Below, in pieces: positions 33,996 through 41,565 of a stretch of DNA of 44,314 bases. A model generated the notes under the pieces. The model worked only from the letters and a program-made list of their open reading frames with translations, did no database searches and was not told where the DNA came from. The translations under genes were made by a program, and so were the position numbers. Each line of letters starts with the position of its first letter. Positions within the stretch are counted from its first letter, which is position 1. The DNA comes from a virus: positions 1 through 44,314 of the IMG/VR virus record IMGVR_UViG_3300042870_001062. One strand, written 5' to 3'.

Positions 33996-34229
33996 TTATC
34001 TTACATTTCTAAGTGAAGAAATCTTTGTAGTACTAAGCTCACGAAATTTGACAGCAATCATTTGCTCATTACTATCAATAACTAAAAAGTCATATCCACC
34101 TTGTTGTAGTAATCCTGTAGAAGGTTCTACTTTACAATTAGGATACATTTTCTTGAGATTATTAAATCTCTCTTGTTGATCTACACAGCTTGTAAATACT
34201 AATAATATTAGGATAAATAAGTATTTCAT
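33996..34229 (-). CDS. Small lipoprotein
   Basis: 77 residues. MKYLFILILLVFTSC is a lipoprotein signal with the lipobox Cys at 15. The mature part is short and hydrophilic (QQERFNNLKKMYPNCKVEP and a beta segment GGYDFLVIDSNEQMIAVKF). Small phage lipoproteins of this type often act at the host envelope, for example in superinfection exclusion, but no family is recognised. It lies one base after the 74-residue gene. The reading frame continues after the stop, see the next downstream entry. Confidence 0.65.
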   Translation of the reverse strand: MKYLFILILLVFTSCVDQQERFNNLKKMYPNCKVEPSTGLLQQGGYDFLVIDSNEQMIAVKFRELSTTKISSLRNVR

Positions 34230-34230
34230 A

Positions 34231-34455
34231 TTACTTGATTAAATTTGGTGGATAAGAATTGAGGATTGAGTCTTTATCTATAGGATCATCTTCAGTATAG
34301 AAATAATTTGTTTGTACATTCTCAGCAGCAGCTTTTAATGCAGCTTCTACATGAAGTTTAGCAAATTCAATCATTAGTTTACGTGCAGTCCATCCTTTAC
34401 TTGGATTAGACTGAGCTTCTTTTATAAATTCTTCTGCTGTTGGTATCTTTTCCAT
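34231..34455 (-). CDS. Small hypothetical protein
   Basis: 74 residues: helical EKIPTAEEFIKEAQ and KLMIEFAKLHVEAALKAAAENV, then a tail DSILNSYPPNLIK. This HVEAALKAA plus SYPxxxIK arrangement recurs in small proteins of Bacteroidota phages. Function unknown. It begins 28 nt after the structured RNA at 34483-34648, so the RNA and this gene may share a transcript. Confidence 0.65.
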   Translation of the reverse strand: MEKIPTAEEFIKEAQSNPSKGWTARKLMIEFAKLHVEAALKAAAENVQTNYFYTEDDPIDKDSILNSYPPNLIK

Positions 34456-34482
34456 AATATTATTGTTTTAAAATGTTAAAAA

Positions 34483-34648
34483 ATAAACAACTAATGCCTT
34501 CTCAATAGGGTATCTATGTATGCCCAAACCCATACACTCCATGTCTGCCGACAGATACATTAACCTAATCACTAACATTTGAGAACTGTGAGATACAACT
34601 GACTAAAAGCACTCGTGTATTTATTAGTGTTAATCATTAGTTGTTTAT
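34483..34648 (-). ncRNA. Structured RNA closed by a perfect 14-bp stem
   Basis: The ends 34483-34496 and 34635-34648 are perfect inverted complements (14 bp). On the - strand the closing stem is followed by T residues. Inside, on the - strand, CACTAA pairs with TTAGTG, GTATCT with AGATAC, and the latter pair encloses two small hairpins (TGTC-GGCA-GACA and TGTATG with CATACA). No ORF fits. It starts 2 nt after the 3' end of the tRNA-like gene, so it would be released by tRNA 3' processing, much as stable RNAs of unknown function accompany tRNA clusters in T4. Folding is by eye. Confidence 0.6.
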
Positions 34649-34650
34649 AG

Positions 34651-34768
34651 TTTCGGTGACAGGACTCGAACCTGTATTTACACTTTACTTGTATTAGTTG
34701 TGTCTGATAGATTGGGTATCAATACATTTCCCGCACCACCTATTCTTAACCATTTGAATTACACCGAA
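34651..34768 (-). tRNA. tRNA-like gene with enlarged anticodon region
   Basis: Acceptor TTCGGTG pairs with CACCGAA. The D-arm ATTC-AAATGGTTAA-GAAT has the GG pair, and the T-arm ACAGG-TTCGAGT-CCTGT is canonical. Between D-arm and T-arm there are about 65 nt instead of about 22 (class I) or 30-40 (class II), and no single 5-bp/7-nt anticodon arm with T33 is evident; TGATA-CCCAATC-TATCA is the best hairpin but lacks T33. An inserted sequence or an unusual long variable arm is likely. No CCA is encoded. Identity not assigned. Confidence 0.6.
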
Positions 34769-34819
34769 ATTTACTAACTTAATTATGCCCTAATACAACG
34801 ATTTTCATCTGTCATTAAG

Positions 34820-35917
34820 TTAGATTATCTTAATTTTATCAGGATTTAAACCAATAAGAGCTTTCTTAGTCCATTCTTCATCTACAGTATTTGCATAATA
34901 CACTATATAAATAGTAGCTTTTTCATCTTCTTCAACATTACACATTCTCATTACCTTTTGAATAGCAGATTCTTCTCCACTTCTCATCTGATGAAATATA
35001 CCTGTCTTAAGATTAGGAAAAGTTACACCCATATTAGTCATCTCACATACAGCAAGTTTATTGAGTTCTCCATCCATAAACTGAGTAAGAATGTTGGGAT
35101 TTACTTTAGAGTGATAACCTGTAGCAAACTCATCAGCAACTTCTGTTCTTGCAGTAAATATAAGACATCTCTCTTGGTCTTTGATAAGTTTTTTAACTCT
35201 TTCAATTTTAGTTCTTGACTTGTAAATAAGTTCAGCTCTTCTTGAAGCTTCTGCCATTTTTACAAATTCAAATTTCTTATTGTTCCAAGCCATTTTCTTA
35301 AACTTCTCAAATTGTGCTGTATGATACTGATAATTAGCATATTCTGTAGTAAGAAACTTTGCATCTTTAGAGCCTGCTTCAATATACTTGTTAGTAGCAT
35401 CTAATGTAACAGGTACTAAGATAATTTCATAATCAGCAACAATGCCCATCTCTATAGCTTGTTCTATAGTAAATTCAAATATTTTCTGAAGACCTAATTC
35501 TAACTTTAAAGTTTTTTCAGTTTCTTTTGAAATAGAACCTGAAGCACCTAATAGTCTTCCTTTAAAATCTTTTAACAATAACATTTGTGCATCACTAAGA
35601 GTATGTACTTCATCACATATTATTACATCATACTTAGATAAGTCTTCTTTACTTAAACTTCTCTGATTAATAAGTGTAATATTTTTTGGATTCATTCTCC
35701 ATTTTTCAAATTCTTTTTTCCAAGATTCTAAAATTGTATTATATGGTGCTGTAATAAGAAACTTTTTAGTTTTCATAGGTTTGATTGCATCACATATAAT
35801 CTTACTTTTACCTACTCTTGGTGCTATACAAATAATTCCAGTAAAGGAATTGTCTAAGATTGCAAGTGTAGCATCACTTTGCAGCTTTTTTCTTTTTCCT
35901 GCCGTTAGAGATTCCAT
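34820..35917 (-). CDS. SF2 helicase (DEAD/DEAH-like)
   Basis: 365 residues, compact. Motif I APRVGKSK (32-39), motif Ia ITAPYNT, motif II DEVH (102-105), motif III GASGS (124-128), then the second RecA domain with CLIFTARTEVADEFA and the motif VI region SAIQKVMRMCN, where the usual second Arg is missing. It resembles phage UvsW/RapA-like SF2 proteins used for branch migration or replication restart. The start lies within the 3' end of the DNA polymerase gene (44-nt overlap), so the two are translated together. Confidence 0.85.
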   Translation of the reverse strand: MESLTAGKRKKLQSDATLAILDNSFTGIICIAPRVGKSKIICDAIKPMKTKKFLITAPYNTILESWKKEFEKWRMNPKNITLINQRSLSKEDLSKYDVIICDEVHTLSDAQMLLLKDFKGRLLGASGSISKETEKTLKLELGLQKIFEFTIEQAIEMGIVADYEIILVPVTLDATNKYIEAGSKDAKFLTTEYANYQYHTAQFEKFKKMAWNNKKFEFVKMAEASRRAELIYKSRTKIERVKKLIKDQERCLIFTARTEVADEFATGYHSKVNPNILTQFMDGELNKLAVCEMTNMGVTFPNLKTGIFHQMRSGEESAIQKVMRMCNVEEDEKATIYIVYYANTVDEEWTKKALIGLNPDKIKII

Positions 35918-37799
35918 CTATGATTTTGTTTATTTGTAAGAGATAATATTCTAAGTTTAGATTCTGTTTTAATTCTTCTAAATTCATTGTAGTCAAATTA
36001 TTACATGGTGTACACTTCCAACCTGCTTCAACTTCAGATTCTCTCTCTTTCACCTTTATTGGTGGCATAATTTTAATAAGAGAGCATCCTGTATTTGTAA
36101 TAAGATATCTTGTAACTCTTTGTTGTGGTATATCTTCATCTTCATACCTTGCTACAAGTTTGTGATCTCTCTGTATTTTTACTTTTGAGTAAAATTTAGA
36201 TAAACCATTCTCTAACTCTTGCATAAGATATTGTATTGGTGGTGTATTGGAAATGTAATATGCTGATATAGCTTCCTGAACTACTACACAAGATAAATTC
36301 TCATGCATTTCAAGTTCTGTTAAAGTTTTAAATGCAGCACCCTTTCTCTTTACCTTGTTATTAGTATAAACAGCTAAGTAATTAGATACATCTTTGATAA
36401 CCATCTTAGAATAACTTGCACTTTCCAAAGTAAGCTGAGTAAGTTTTTGCCACCATTCAATGATAGCATTTACATTTTCCTTTTGTGATTTATGAACTCT
36501 AATAGTTACACCATCAGTATTTATCTGAAGTATCTGACTAATTTTCATAAGTTGTTCAGCAAGCATTGTAAGTAAAAGCTGTCCATTAATGGTAATGGCC
36601 ATAGTATACTTGGGGTCATAGAATGGTGAGAATTTAGAATTACTCTTACCATATACTCCATTGAGTTCAAGCTTGATAGAAGTATTTGTAACACTACCTT
36701 TAGGATATATACCACGTTCTTCATATCTCTCACCATAAACATCACAAAACTCTATACCCAAATGTTCAGGATATAATTTGTTCTTGATACCTAAGTTAGG
36801 ATAATAAGAAGATACATCAATATCATCAATAGTGTGTTCATCATCTACAAGATATACTCCTGGATCAATACAACCATGTACTCCACCTGTACCAAATACA
36901 AACTCAAATCCATCGTGTACAATATTGAGATTCTTTTGTACACCTTTAGTTTTATATACATTGTAATGACCTTCTATTTCTGTTAGTTCTTCAAATGGTA
37001 ACTCACTAAAAACTTTGTAAGTATCAGTGATTACCTTTTTTTTCAAATAGGATAGTAATTTTTGAAATCCTACTGTTTCAAACTGTATATAAGGGAAGAT
37101 AATGTCACCAATAGCTATAGATTTACGAGGACTTTTCTTCTGTAATTTTGCAGGACCAATTCTTTCTGCTAACTTAAATGCAAAACTTTGTTCACCTATT
37201 TTAGGTGAGTTCCAAGAAAGCATATCTACACCATAAGTATTAGATAAACTTTCTCTTAATGATAAAGCTTCTTGAGATCTGTCATACAATATTTGAGTAG
37301 CATCAATATCATTCCAACAATAGTCTACAAGAATAGACATTTGTGCAAGAGTAACAGGTTTAGTATAATCAAAAGGTAACTCTTGAATATTAGGCATATT
37401 GAATACAAACTCTAAATCTTTTAGAGAAGTTCTTCTTGCATCATTATCAAAATGATGTAGTAAAAATAAGTCTACATTAGGTTTTTGTGTAAACTTACGA
37501 GAAAATTTAGCATAGGTTTCATCTAATATCAGTCTATCTGAATGCTTCTTCAGTACTTTTATTAAATCTTTACCTTTTAAGTAAGTATGCTCTAATAACT
37601 TTTGTAGTATTTTACCATCATAGGCTATGCAGTTAAATCCAAATAACCTGATGTTAGTAGATAACCAATCCACTAACTTAACAGTTTCTACTTTTCTCTG
37701 AGATATTTCAAAAGATATTCTCTCTTTAGTCTTAGTGTTTTGTGCACATAAAAGAAAGAAATTTGAATATAACTCAATGTCATATACATAGTCTATCAT
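35874..37799 (-). CDS. Family B DNA polymerase with 3'-5' exonuclease
   Basis: 641 residues, short for the family but with all key motifs. Exo I DIE (7-9), Exo II NCIAYD (56-61), Exo III YCWND (160-164). Polymerase motif A DVSSYYP (328-334), motif B KLELNGVYG (376-384), motif C INTDG (426-430), where Asn replaces the first Asp of the usual YxDTD. The C-terminus is Lys-rich (NGRKKKKAAK). It should replicate the phage genome. crAss-like lineages differ in carrying family A or family B polymerase; this one is the B type. No terminal-protein-priming insertions could be identified by eye. Confidence 0.92.
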   Translation of the reverse strand: MIDYVYDIELYSNFFLLCAQNTKTKERISFEISQRKVETVKLVDWLSTNIRLFGFNCIAYDGKILQKLLEHTYLKGKDLIKVLKKHSDRLILDETYAKFSRKFTQKPNVDLFLLHHFDNDARRTSLKDLEFVFNMPNIQELPFDYTKPVTLAQMSILVDYCWNDIDATQILYDRSQEALSLRESLSNTYGVDMLSWNSPKIGEQSFAFKLAERIGPAKLQKKSPRKSIAIGDIIFPYIQFETVGFQKLLSYLKKKVITDTYKVFSELPFEELTEIEGHYNVYKTKGVQKNLNIVHDGFEFVFGTGGVHGCIDPGVYLVDDEHTIDDIDVSSYYPNLGIKNKLYPEHLGIEFCDVYGERYEERGIYPKGSVTNTSIKLELNGVYGKSNSKFSPFYDPKYTMAITINGQLLLTMLAEQLMKISQILQINTDGVTIRVHKSQKENVNAIIEWWQKLTQLTLESASYSKMVIKDVSNYLAVYTNNKVKRKGAAFKTLTELEMHENLSCVVVQEAISAYYISNTPPIQYLMQELENGLSKFYSKVKIQRDHKLVARYEDEDIPQQRVTRYLITNTGCSLIKIMPPIKVKERESEVEAGWKCTPCNNLTTMNLEELKQNLNLEYYLLQINKIIDGISNGRKKKKAAK

Positions 37800-37852
37800 A
37801 TAGAGTAATAATTAATGGCTGACTAAATAAAAAAGAAAACCTATCAGCAAGC

Positions 37853-37912
37853 AAACTATAAATGTAAGTCTTCATTTGGATATTTCCATTTGAATATTAC
37901 ATTTAATAGTTT
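37853..37912 (-). terminator. Long inverted repeat downstream of the 201-residue gene
   Basis: The arms 37853-37867 and 37897-37912 pair over 15 bp with one bulged base, and outer CAAG/CTTG can extend the stem. The 29-nt loop is AT-rich. It lies between the stop at 37933 and the polymerase start at 37799, so it may act as terminator, mRNA stabiliser or leader of the polymerase mRNA. Confidence 0.5.
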
Positions 37913-37932
37913 ACTTGAGATAAGTTTTTTAG

Positions 37933-38538
37933 TTAAATTGTTTGTTCGTAAGAGATACCTGCTCCTTGTAATTCTTCTAAAATTGCATCAGTTACATATT
38001 CATCTCCGTTTCCACGAAGGTCAATATCTTCTTTAGCAATCTTAGAGAAGAAAGTTCTACGATATTGCACTTTACCTGCATCATCAAGAATAACTTCTCC
38101 TTCTAACTCAGAACCTTTTGGATATCTTGCTACTTGAGAGTTTGCAAAATCTTCCAAATCTTTCAGACCATTATCAATAGCTGTTTTCTGATTTGAATCA
38201 AGAATTGGAGCATTAGAAAGAATTTTGTAAATGCAGGAATTAGGTAATGCAATAAGCATTCTCTTCATTTCTGCTTCATTTTTTCCTTCAGGTACTTGAA
38301 TCCAAGCTACACGAGTTTCATTACTCTTGTATTCTTTTTCTTCAGCACCAAATGCAGAATCATCAAAAAGTCCATCCTGAAGATCAGAATTAAATTTTTT
38401 TGCTGCATAATAAGATGTTTTGGTAATAATTTGTTTGACTTCCAATGTCAAGCTGCCTTCTTTTTGATATGCTGCTTTGTGAAGTCTTGAGAAAAGAACT
38501 TTTCCCTTTACTGATGATTCTCTGCTTGCGTTGCTCAT
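37933..38538 (-). CDS. Hypothetical protein preceding DNA polymerase
   Basis: 201 residues from the ATG at 38538 (MSNASRESSVKGKVLFSRL); an in-frame upstream ATG would start inside the leader just past a terminator. Soluble alpha/beta protein. SSYYAAKKFNSDLQ-like and ETRVAWIQVPEGKNEAEMKRMLIAL segments are visible, and the C-terminus is acidic. It has its own transcription unit: terminator upstream (38596-38617) and inverted repeat downstream. Position before PolB suggests an abundant replication accessory such as a DNA-binding protein. No motif proves this. Confidence 0.65.
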   Translation of the reverse strand: MSNASRESSVKGKVLFSRLHKAAYQKEGSLTLEVKQIITKTSYYAAKKFNSDLQDGLFDDSAFGAEEKEYKSNETRVAWIQVPEGKNEAEMKRMLIALPNSCIYKILSNAPILDSNQKTAIDNGLKDLEDFANSQVARYPKGSELEGEVILDDAGKVQYRRTFFSKIAKEDIDLRGNGDEYVTDAILEELQGAGISYEQTI

Positions 38539-38595
38539 AATTTTTTGATTGAATTGTTTAATAAATATGTTTAATAAATTGTTGACATACAAAAA

Positions 38596-38617
38596 GCCAC
38601 TGTATTACTACAATGGC
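38596..38617 (-). terminator. Terminator after the tRNA unit
   Basis: On the - strand GCCATTGTA, GTAA loop, TACAGTGGC (9 bp with one G-T pair), then TTTTTG. It ends the tRNA transcript before the gene at 38538. Confidence 0.8.
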
Positions 38618-38646
38618 CAAAACTAAATACACACAGATGGAAATTG

Positions 38647-38720
38647 TGATTCTGTTAGGATTCAAACCTAAAACCTACTACTTAGAAAATAGTTGCTCTA
38701 TTCAGTTGAGCTACAGAATC
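38647..38720 (-). tRNA. tRNA-Arg (anticodon TCT)
   Basis: Full cloverleaf: acceptor GATTCTG with CAGAATC, D-arm GCTC-AACTGAATA-GAGC, anticodon arm ACTAT-TTTCTAA-GTAGT with T33 and anticodon TCT, 5-nt variable loop, T-arm TTAGG-TTTGAAT-CCTAA. Discriminator A; no CCA is encoded. It decodes AGA, the dominant arginine codon in the giant genes of this window, so it probably supports translation of late proteins in a host with different codon use. Confidence 0.9.
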
Positions 38721-38726
38721 TAAAAA

Positions 38727-38744
38727 GAGAGGATTTCTCCTCTC
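38727..38744 (-). terminator. Hairpin with GAAA tetraloop between tRNA genes
   Basis: On the - strand GAGAGGA, GAAA, TCCTCTC, then TTTTT. It sits directly before the tRNA-Arg 5' end and may be a terminator or a processing signal in the tRNA transcript. Confidence 0.65.
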
Positions 38745-38777
38745 AATGATAACAACATTCATTAACCTAAAACCCTG

Positions 38778-38857
38778 TGATTCTGATTGGACTTGAACCA
38801 ATATCTCAACTACTAAAGTGCACTGTATTTGATACTCTACCATTAAGCTACAGAATC
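38778..38857 (-). tRNA. tRNA-like gene with non-canonical anticodon arm
   Basis: The acceptor GATTCTG/CAGAATC is the same as in the neighbouring tRNA-Arg. The D-arm (GCTT-AATGGTA-GAGT) and T-arm (ATTGG-TTCAAGT-CCAAT) are normal. The 30 nt between them do not form a 5-bp/7-nt anticodon arm; the best pairing is TCAAATAC with GTAGTTGA (one mismatch), which leaves an 11-nt loop. That gives an anticodon hairpin several base pairs too long. Identity not assigned. It is flanked by terminator-like hairpins on both sides. Confidence 0.6.
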
Positions 38858-38863
38858 AAAAAC

Positions 38864-38883
38864 ACCCTTACTTTCATAAGGGT
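38864..38883 (-). terminator. Hairpin upstream of the tRNA-like gene
   Basis: On the - strand ACCCTTA, a 6-nt loop, TAAGGGT, then GTTTTTG. A terminator or processing hairpin right before the tRNA-like 5' end. Confidence 0.6.
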
Positions 38884-39020
38884 ATCCAAATTGACATTTT
38901 ACCAAACCTTTAAACGCTGCAAGTTTAAAATTTGTTTTTGTAAGAACTTTTTCTGTAATATTGTAAATATAGTGCTTTATTGAATATTCACAAAGAAATG
39001 CAAAATAATAATAGCAAAAA

Positions 39021-39044
39021 TAAGGGGGGGTGTTTAGTTAAGGA
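39021..39044 (-). promoter_or_regulatory. Promoter-like repeat element, copy 1
   Basis: On the - strand it reads TCCTTAACTAAACACCCCCC followed by CTTA. One of six copies in 38-44.3 kb, all in the same orientation and all intergenic. This copy follows a terminator (39060-39077) and lies upstream of the tRNA cluster, about 160 nt from the first tRNA-like gene, with no gene between. Probable promoter of the tRNA unit. Confidence 0.6.
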
Positions 39045-39059
39045 TTACAGAAAAAATAA

Positions 39060-39077
39060 CAAGGGATTTCTCCCTTG
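39060..39077 (-). terminator. Terminator with GAAA tetraloop
   Basis: On the - strand CAAGGGA, GAAA, TCCCTTG, then TTATTTTTT. It follows the stop of the 74-residue gene at 39083. Confidence 0.8.
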
Positions 39078-39082
39078 CTATG

Positions 39083-39307
39083 TTAAAATGGTATTGGGTC
39101 TACTATTGGTTCTTTTGACCAAATCACCTTATTATACCAATAAGAATCTTTAATGTGTTCATCATCAGATTCAATTTTATAATAAGTTTGATTCAGTTCT
39201 GTATTTACTCCAAATAATGAAACATTGATTATAGATGCTTCACATTCAAAGAACAAGAAACTAAACATTCTTGTTACATTTTCTGATAATACATAATATG
39301 TGTTCAT
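39083..39307 (-). CDS. Small hypothetical protein
   Basis: 74 residues, aromatic-rich and beta-like (VTRMFSFLFFECEASIINVSLFG, IESDDEHIKDSYWYNKVIW). No motif recognised. Its ATG overlaps the stop of the gene upstream by one base (TAATG), which supports coupled translation. It is the last gene of a small-gene operon from 40192. Confidence 0.6.
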   Translation of the reverse strand: MNTYYVLSENVTRMFSFLFFECEASIINVSLFGVNTELNQTYYKIESDDEHIKDSYWYNKVIWSKEPIVDPIPF

Positions 39308-39591
39308 TATTCTTCAAGTTTAATTCCAAATAAATTTCTTTTACCCAAGTAAGGCATTGGCATCACCATATCAGGATTATTTTCCCAACTTGTAATTACC
39401 TTTATACCTTTGTTGATGCAGGCTTGTAAAAATAAAAAGTTGTTATGCTTTTTAATAGCCTTGTTTCTGAGTGAACGAAGTTTACCCCTTGAAGTATAAC
39501 TCCATTGTTTTCCAGCTAATGTAGTTAATTCTTTAGCAAGAGTATCCGGTACTCTTACAATGTTGTTTTCTTTACTCTTAACATTTTTCAT
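39307..39591 (-). CDS. Small basic hypothetical protein
   Basis: 94 residues, Lys-rich: KELTTLAGKQWSYTSRGKLRS with RNKAIKKHNNFLFLQ, then a hydrophobic ACINKGIKVITSW segment and a Pro/Met-rich tail. The basic half could bind nucleic acid. No family recognised. Confidence 0.6.
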   Translation of the reverse strand: MKNVKSKENNIVRVPDTLAKELTTLAGKQWSYTSRGKLRSLRNKAIKKHNNFLFLQACINKGIKVITSWENNPDMVMPMPYLGKRNLFGIKLEE

Positions 39592-39602
39592 AATATATGG
39601 AT

Positions 39603-39899
39603 TTAAAGTGAATAAATAGCATTTTCTACAAACTCTTCAACAGATTCCTGAGTATGTAATTTAGAAAATCTCCATTCAGCAAATGAAAGTTCTCTTCTAA
39701 TGTTTAAAACAGGAATAAAAAAAGTAGGATTAGTAATTTCCACCAATAGGTAAGAAACTACTAATCCATTATTATCCAACACTTCCCTTATAGTGTATTC
39801 TTCACCTTTCTTGGGAAATGTCAGATTAAGTCCTTTAGATTCTTCCAATAATGTTTGTAAGACTTTACTGAAATCATCATTTATACACAGTACTTTCAT
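39603..39899 (-). CDS. Small hypothetical protein
   Basis: 98 residues. MKVLCINDDF, then FPKKGEEYTIREVLDNNGLVV and SYLLVEI form a small beta-barrel-like N-terminal half of a kind common in Flavobacteriia phage proteins, followed by a helical tail with FAEWRFSKLHTQESVEEF. Function unknown. It overlaps the upstream gene by 4 nt. Confidence 0.6.
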   Translation of the reverse strand: MKVLCINDDFSKVLQTLLEESKGLNLTFPKKGEEYTIREVLDNNGLVVSYLLVEITNPTFFIPVLNIRRELSFAEWRFSKLHTQESVEEFVENAIYSL

Positions 39900-40192
39900 T
39901 GTAGTTCAATAGGTATTTTAGGACAAAAATGATGTTGCCATCCTTCACTTCCATCATATTCCCAACGGGAAAACCAAGTTCCATCATTTAACCACACTCT
40001 ACCAAATAATTCTTGAGTACCATAACCTGCATCATACTCAACATCAATTGTATTTAAAAACTCTTGCTTTTCCTGTTCAGTATAACCAATTTTAAGTTTG
40101 GCTGCTATTTGCAAATCTTCATTCGAGATAGATATTGCTGCACATTTTACACCTAAGCCAAATGCTCTTTCAATTTCTTTTCTTGCATTCAT
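39896..40192 (-). CDS. Small hypothetical protein
   Basis: 98 residues. The helical N-terminus (ARKEIERAFGLGVKCAAISI) is followed by a segment with GRVWLNDGTWFSRWEYDGSE and WQHHFCPKIP, a Trp-rich C-terminus that looks like a small folded beta domain. No catalytic motif. It is the first gene of the operon that runs to 39083 and is preceded by the terminator of 40250-41017. Confidence 0.6.
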   Translation of the reverse strand: MNARKEIERAFGLGVKCAAISISNEDLQIAAKLKIGYTEQEKQEFLNTIDVEYDAGYGTQELFGRVWLNDGTWFSRWEYDGSEGWQHHFCPKIPIELQ

Positions 40193-40220
40193 TTCTTTGA
40201 ATTTAAATTAAAAAATAAAA

Positions 40221-40244
40221 AGTGTTAGGATTGCTCCTAACACT
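40221..40244 (-). terminator. Terminator with GCAA tetraloop
   Basis: On the - strand AGTGTTAGGA, GCAA, TCCTAACACT, then TTTTTATTTTTT. It follows the stop of the gene at 40250 by a few bases. Confidence 0.9.
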
Positions 40245-40249
40245 ATATT

Positions 40250-41017
40250 TTACACTGCCTGTTCAAGTTGTTCTTTCTCTGTATTCCAATTATGAAAATT
40301 CATTACATCATACTCTGCATCTTCATATCCCTTAGCTTGTCTAAGGAAATTGTTATACAAAGATAATTTAGAACTATCAATTGTCAAAGGAATCATAGAA
40401 ACATTTTCCAATACACCTTTCCACATTTGATGTAATGTAGGTGTAATATTGGATTCTCTTTCCAATTTGTACTTATTTCCCCTTACATTACGTAAGTAAG
40501 TAAGTTGTAGCATTGACAGTACACCTTCGTGTCTGTCATTGAACTCAATATCTCTTGCATTTACTCTTTCCCAATATTCTTTCTCAATAACACCAAAATA
40601 ATGGATGTCATCAAGTAAAGAAAGTTTGTATTCAGCCTTATGCCATTTTGTGAGAGAGATTGTAGGTACATAATTATACCTTTTATCAACTCTTCTGTTA
40701 ATAGCATCAGTTTCCCAAAATACAAATAGCTTTGGTACTATAATAGGTACATATTCTTCAATATTAAAGTATGACCTGTTAAAACTTTCAGCAAATTTCT
40801 TAATAGCTGCATAATGTTCTTGTAAAAACATTGTATGTTGTTGTTCTCCTGATTGAAAAGCATAAAGATATGCTGAAATGAAATCTGCAGTACTGTTACC
40901 TTCTTCAGATAAAACTTCAGCAAGGTCTAAGAATCTTAACCTTGATTCTACTACTGACATTGCTGTTAGAAAATCTAATACTGCTAAGTTGATTTTATAG
41001 CTTTTACGAGTTTTCAT
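40250..41017 (-). CDS. Hypothetical protein of the right-end small-gene region
   Basis: 255 residues, soluble and largely helical: NLAVLDFLTAMSVVESRLRFLDLAEVLSEE near the start, VPIIVPKLFVFWETDAINRRVDKRYNYVP in the middle and LSMLQLTYLRNVRGNKYKLERE later. No signal peptide, membrane segment or catalytic motif. It forms its own transcription unit, with promoter-like repeat copy 2 about 38 nt before its ATG and a strong terminator after its stop. The position suggests an early, host-directed function. Confidence 0.65.
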   Translation of the reverse strand: MKTRKSYKINLAVLDFLTAMSVVESRLRFLDLAEVLSEEGNSTADFISAYLYAFQSGEQQHTMFLQEHYAAIKKFAESFNRSYFNIEEYVPIIVPKLFVFWETDAINRRVDKRYNYVPTISLTKWHKAEYKLSLLDDIHYFGVIEKEYWERVNARDIEFNDRHEGVLSMLQLTYLRNVRGNKYKLERESNITPTLHQMWKGVLENVSMIPLTIDSSKLSLYNNFLRQAKGYEDAEYDVMNFHNWNTEKEQLEQAV

Positions 41018-41054
41018 AATGTGTGTGTTTAAAGTTTAAAGTAAATATCCGACA

Positions 41055-41078
41055 TAAAGGGGGGTGTTTAGTTAAGGA
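41055..41078 (-). promoter_or_regulatory. Promoter-like repeat element, copy 2
   Basis: On the - strand it has the same core as copy 1 (TCCTTAACTAAACACCCCCC, then TTTA). It lies 38 nt upstream of the ATG at 41017 and downstream of a gene-free stretch, so it probably drives the 255-residue gene. Confidence 0.65.
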
Positions 41079-41080
41079 AC

Positions 41081-41304
41081 TCTTAAAAATATAACTATTT
41101 AAAAAAGAAAGGAACTTAATTTTCAGAATAAATGTTGAAATAACTTTCTTTAGTTCACTAAAGAAACCTGAAAATTTCAGAGGTTTATGAGGTATTTTGA
41201 AAGAGGGGAGTGTGAGGGGAGAAAACTTTTTAACCTTTTTAGAGAAAAATAATAGTAATACTATCATTAATGTAATGTGTTCTGTTTCAGTGACTAAAGA
41301 AAAA
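41081..41304. other. Gene-free stretch with hairpins
   Basis: No convincing gene. It holds a 9-bp hairpin (TTTCTTTAG-TTCA-CTAAAGAAA near 41143-41165), a short CTGAAA/TTTCAG repeat, and GAGGGGAGTGTGAGGGGAG near 41204, which resembles the G-rich part of the promoter-like repeat without its TTAAGG end. It may carry leader or regulatory sequence. Confidence 0.4.
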
Positions 41305-41336
41305 AATAACTCAATCCATAATAGGATTGAGTTATT
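41305..41336 (-). terminator. Strong terminator
   Basis: A perfect 13-bp stem (41305-41317 with 41324-41336) with a 6-nt loop, followed by TTTTTT on the - strand. It lies right after the stop of the 72-residue gene. Confidence 0.9.
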
Positions 41337-41340
41337 TTAG

Positions 41341-41559
41341 TTAGTAATCAAACATATCATCTTCAATATCTTGGATGGCACAATCCAAGAAACGATTTTC
41401 AATGTTGCCTAAACCTGTTTCTTTAGGAACAGGTTTATTTGCTTGTAGTTTTTCATAATAAGAAATTACAGCCATAACTGAATTTCCTTGTCTTACACAA
41501 CCATCATAAAGATTTGTAAATCTTCTGATAGTTTCTGCTAATGCTTCTTGCTTATTCAT
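41341..41559 (-). CDS. Small hypothetical protein
   Basis: 72 residues, helical and acidic at the C-terminus (EALAETIRRFTNLYDGCVRQG, then LDCAIQDIEDDMFDY). No motif recognised. It lies 6 nt after the secreted-protein gene and is followed by a strong terminator, so both belong to one unit. Confidence 0.6.
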   Translation of the reverse strand: MNKQEALAETIRRFTNLYDGCVRQGNSVMAVISYYEKLQANKPVPKETGLGNIENRFLDCAIQDIEDDMFDY

Positions 41560-41565
41560 TTGAGT

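Noticed and set aside
41004-41267. A - strand frame of 87 codons between 41004 and 41267
   Set aside because: It spans promoter-like copy 2 and hairpins and overlaps the start of the 255-residue gene. Lys/Phe/Ser-rich composition looks like translated AT-rich spacer.
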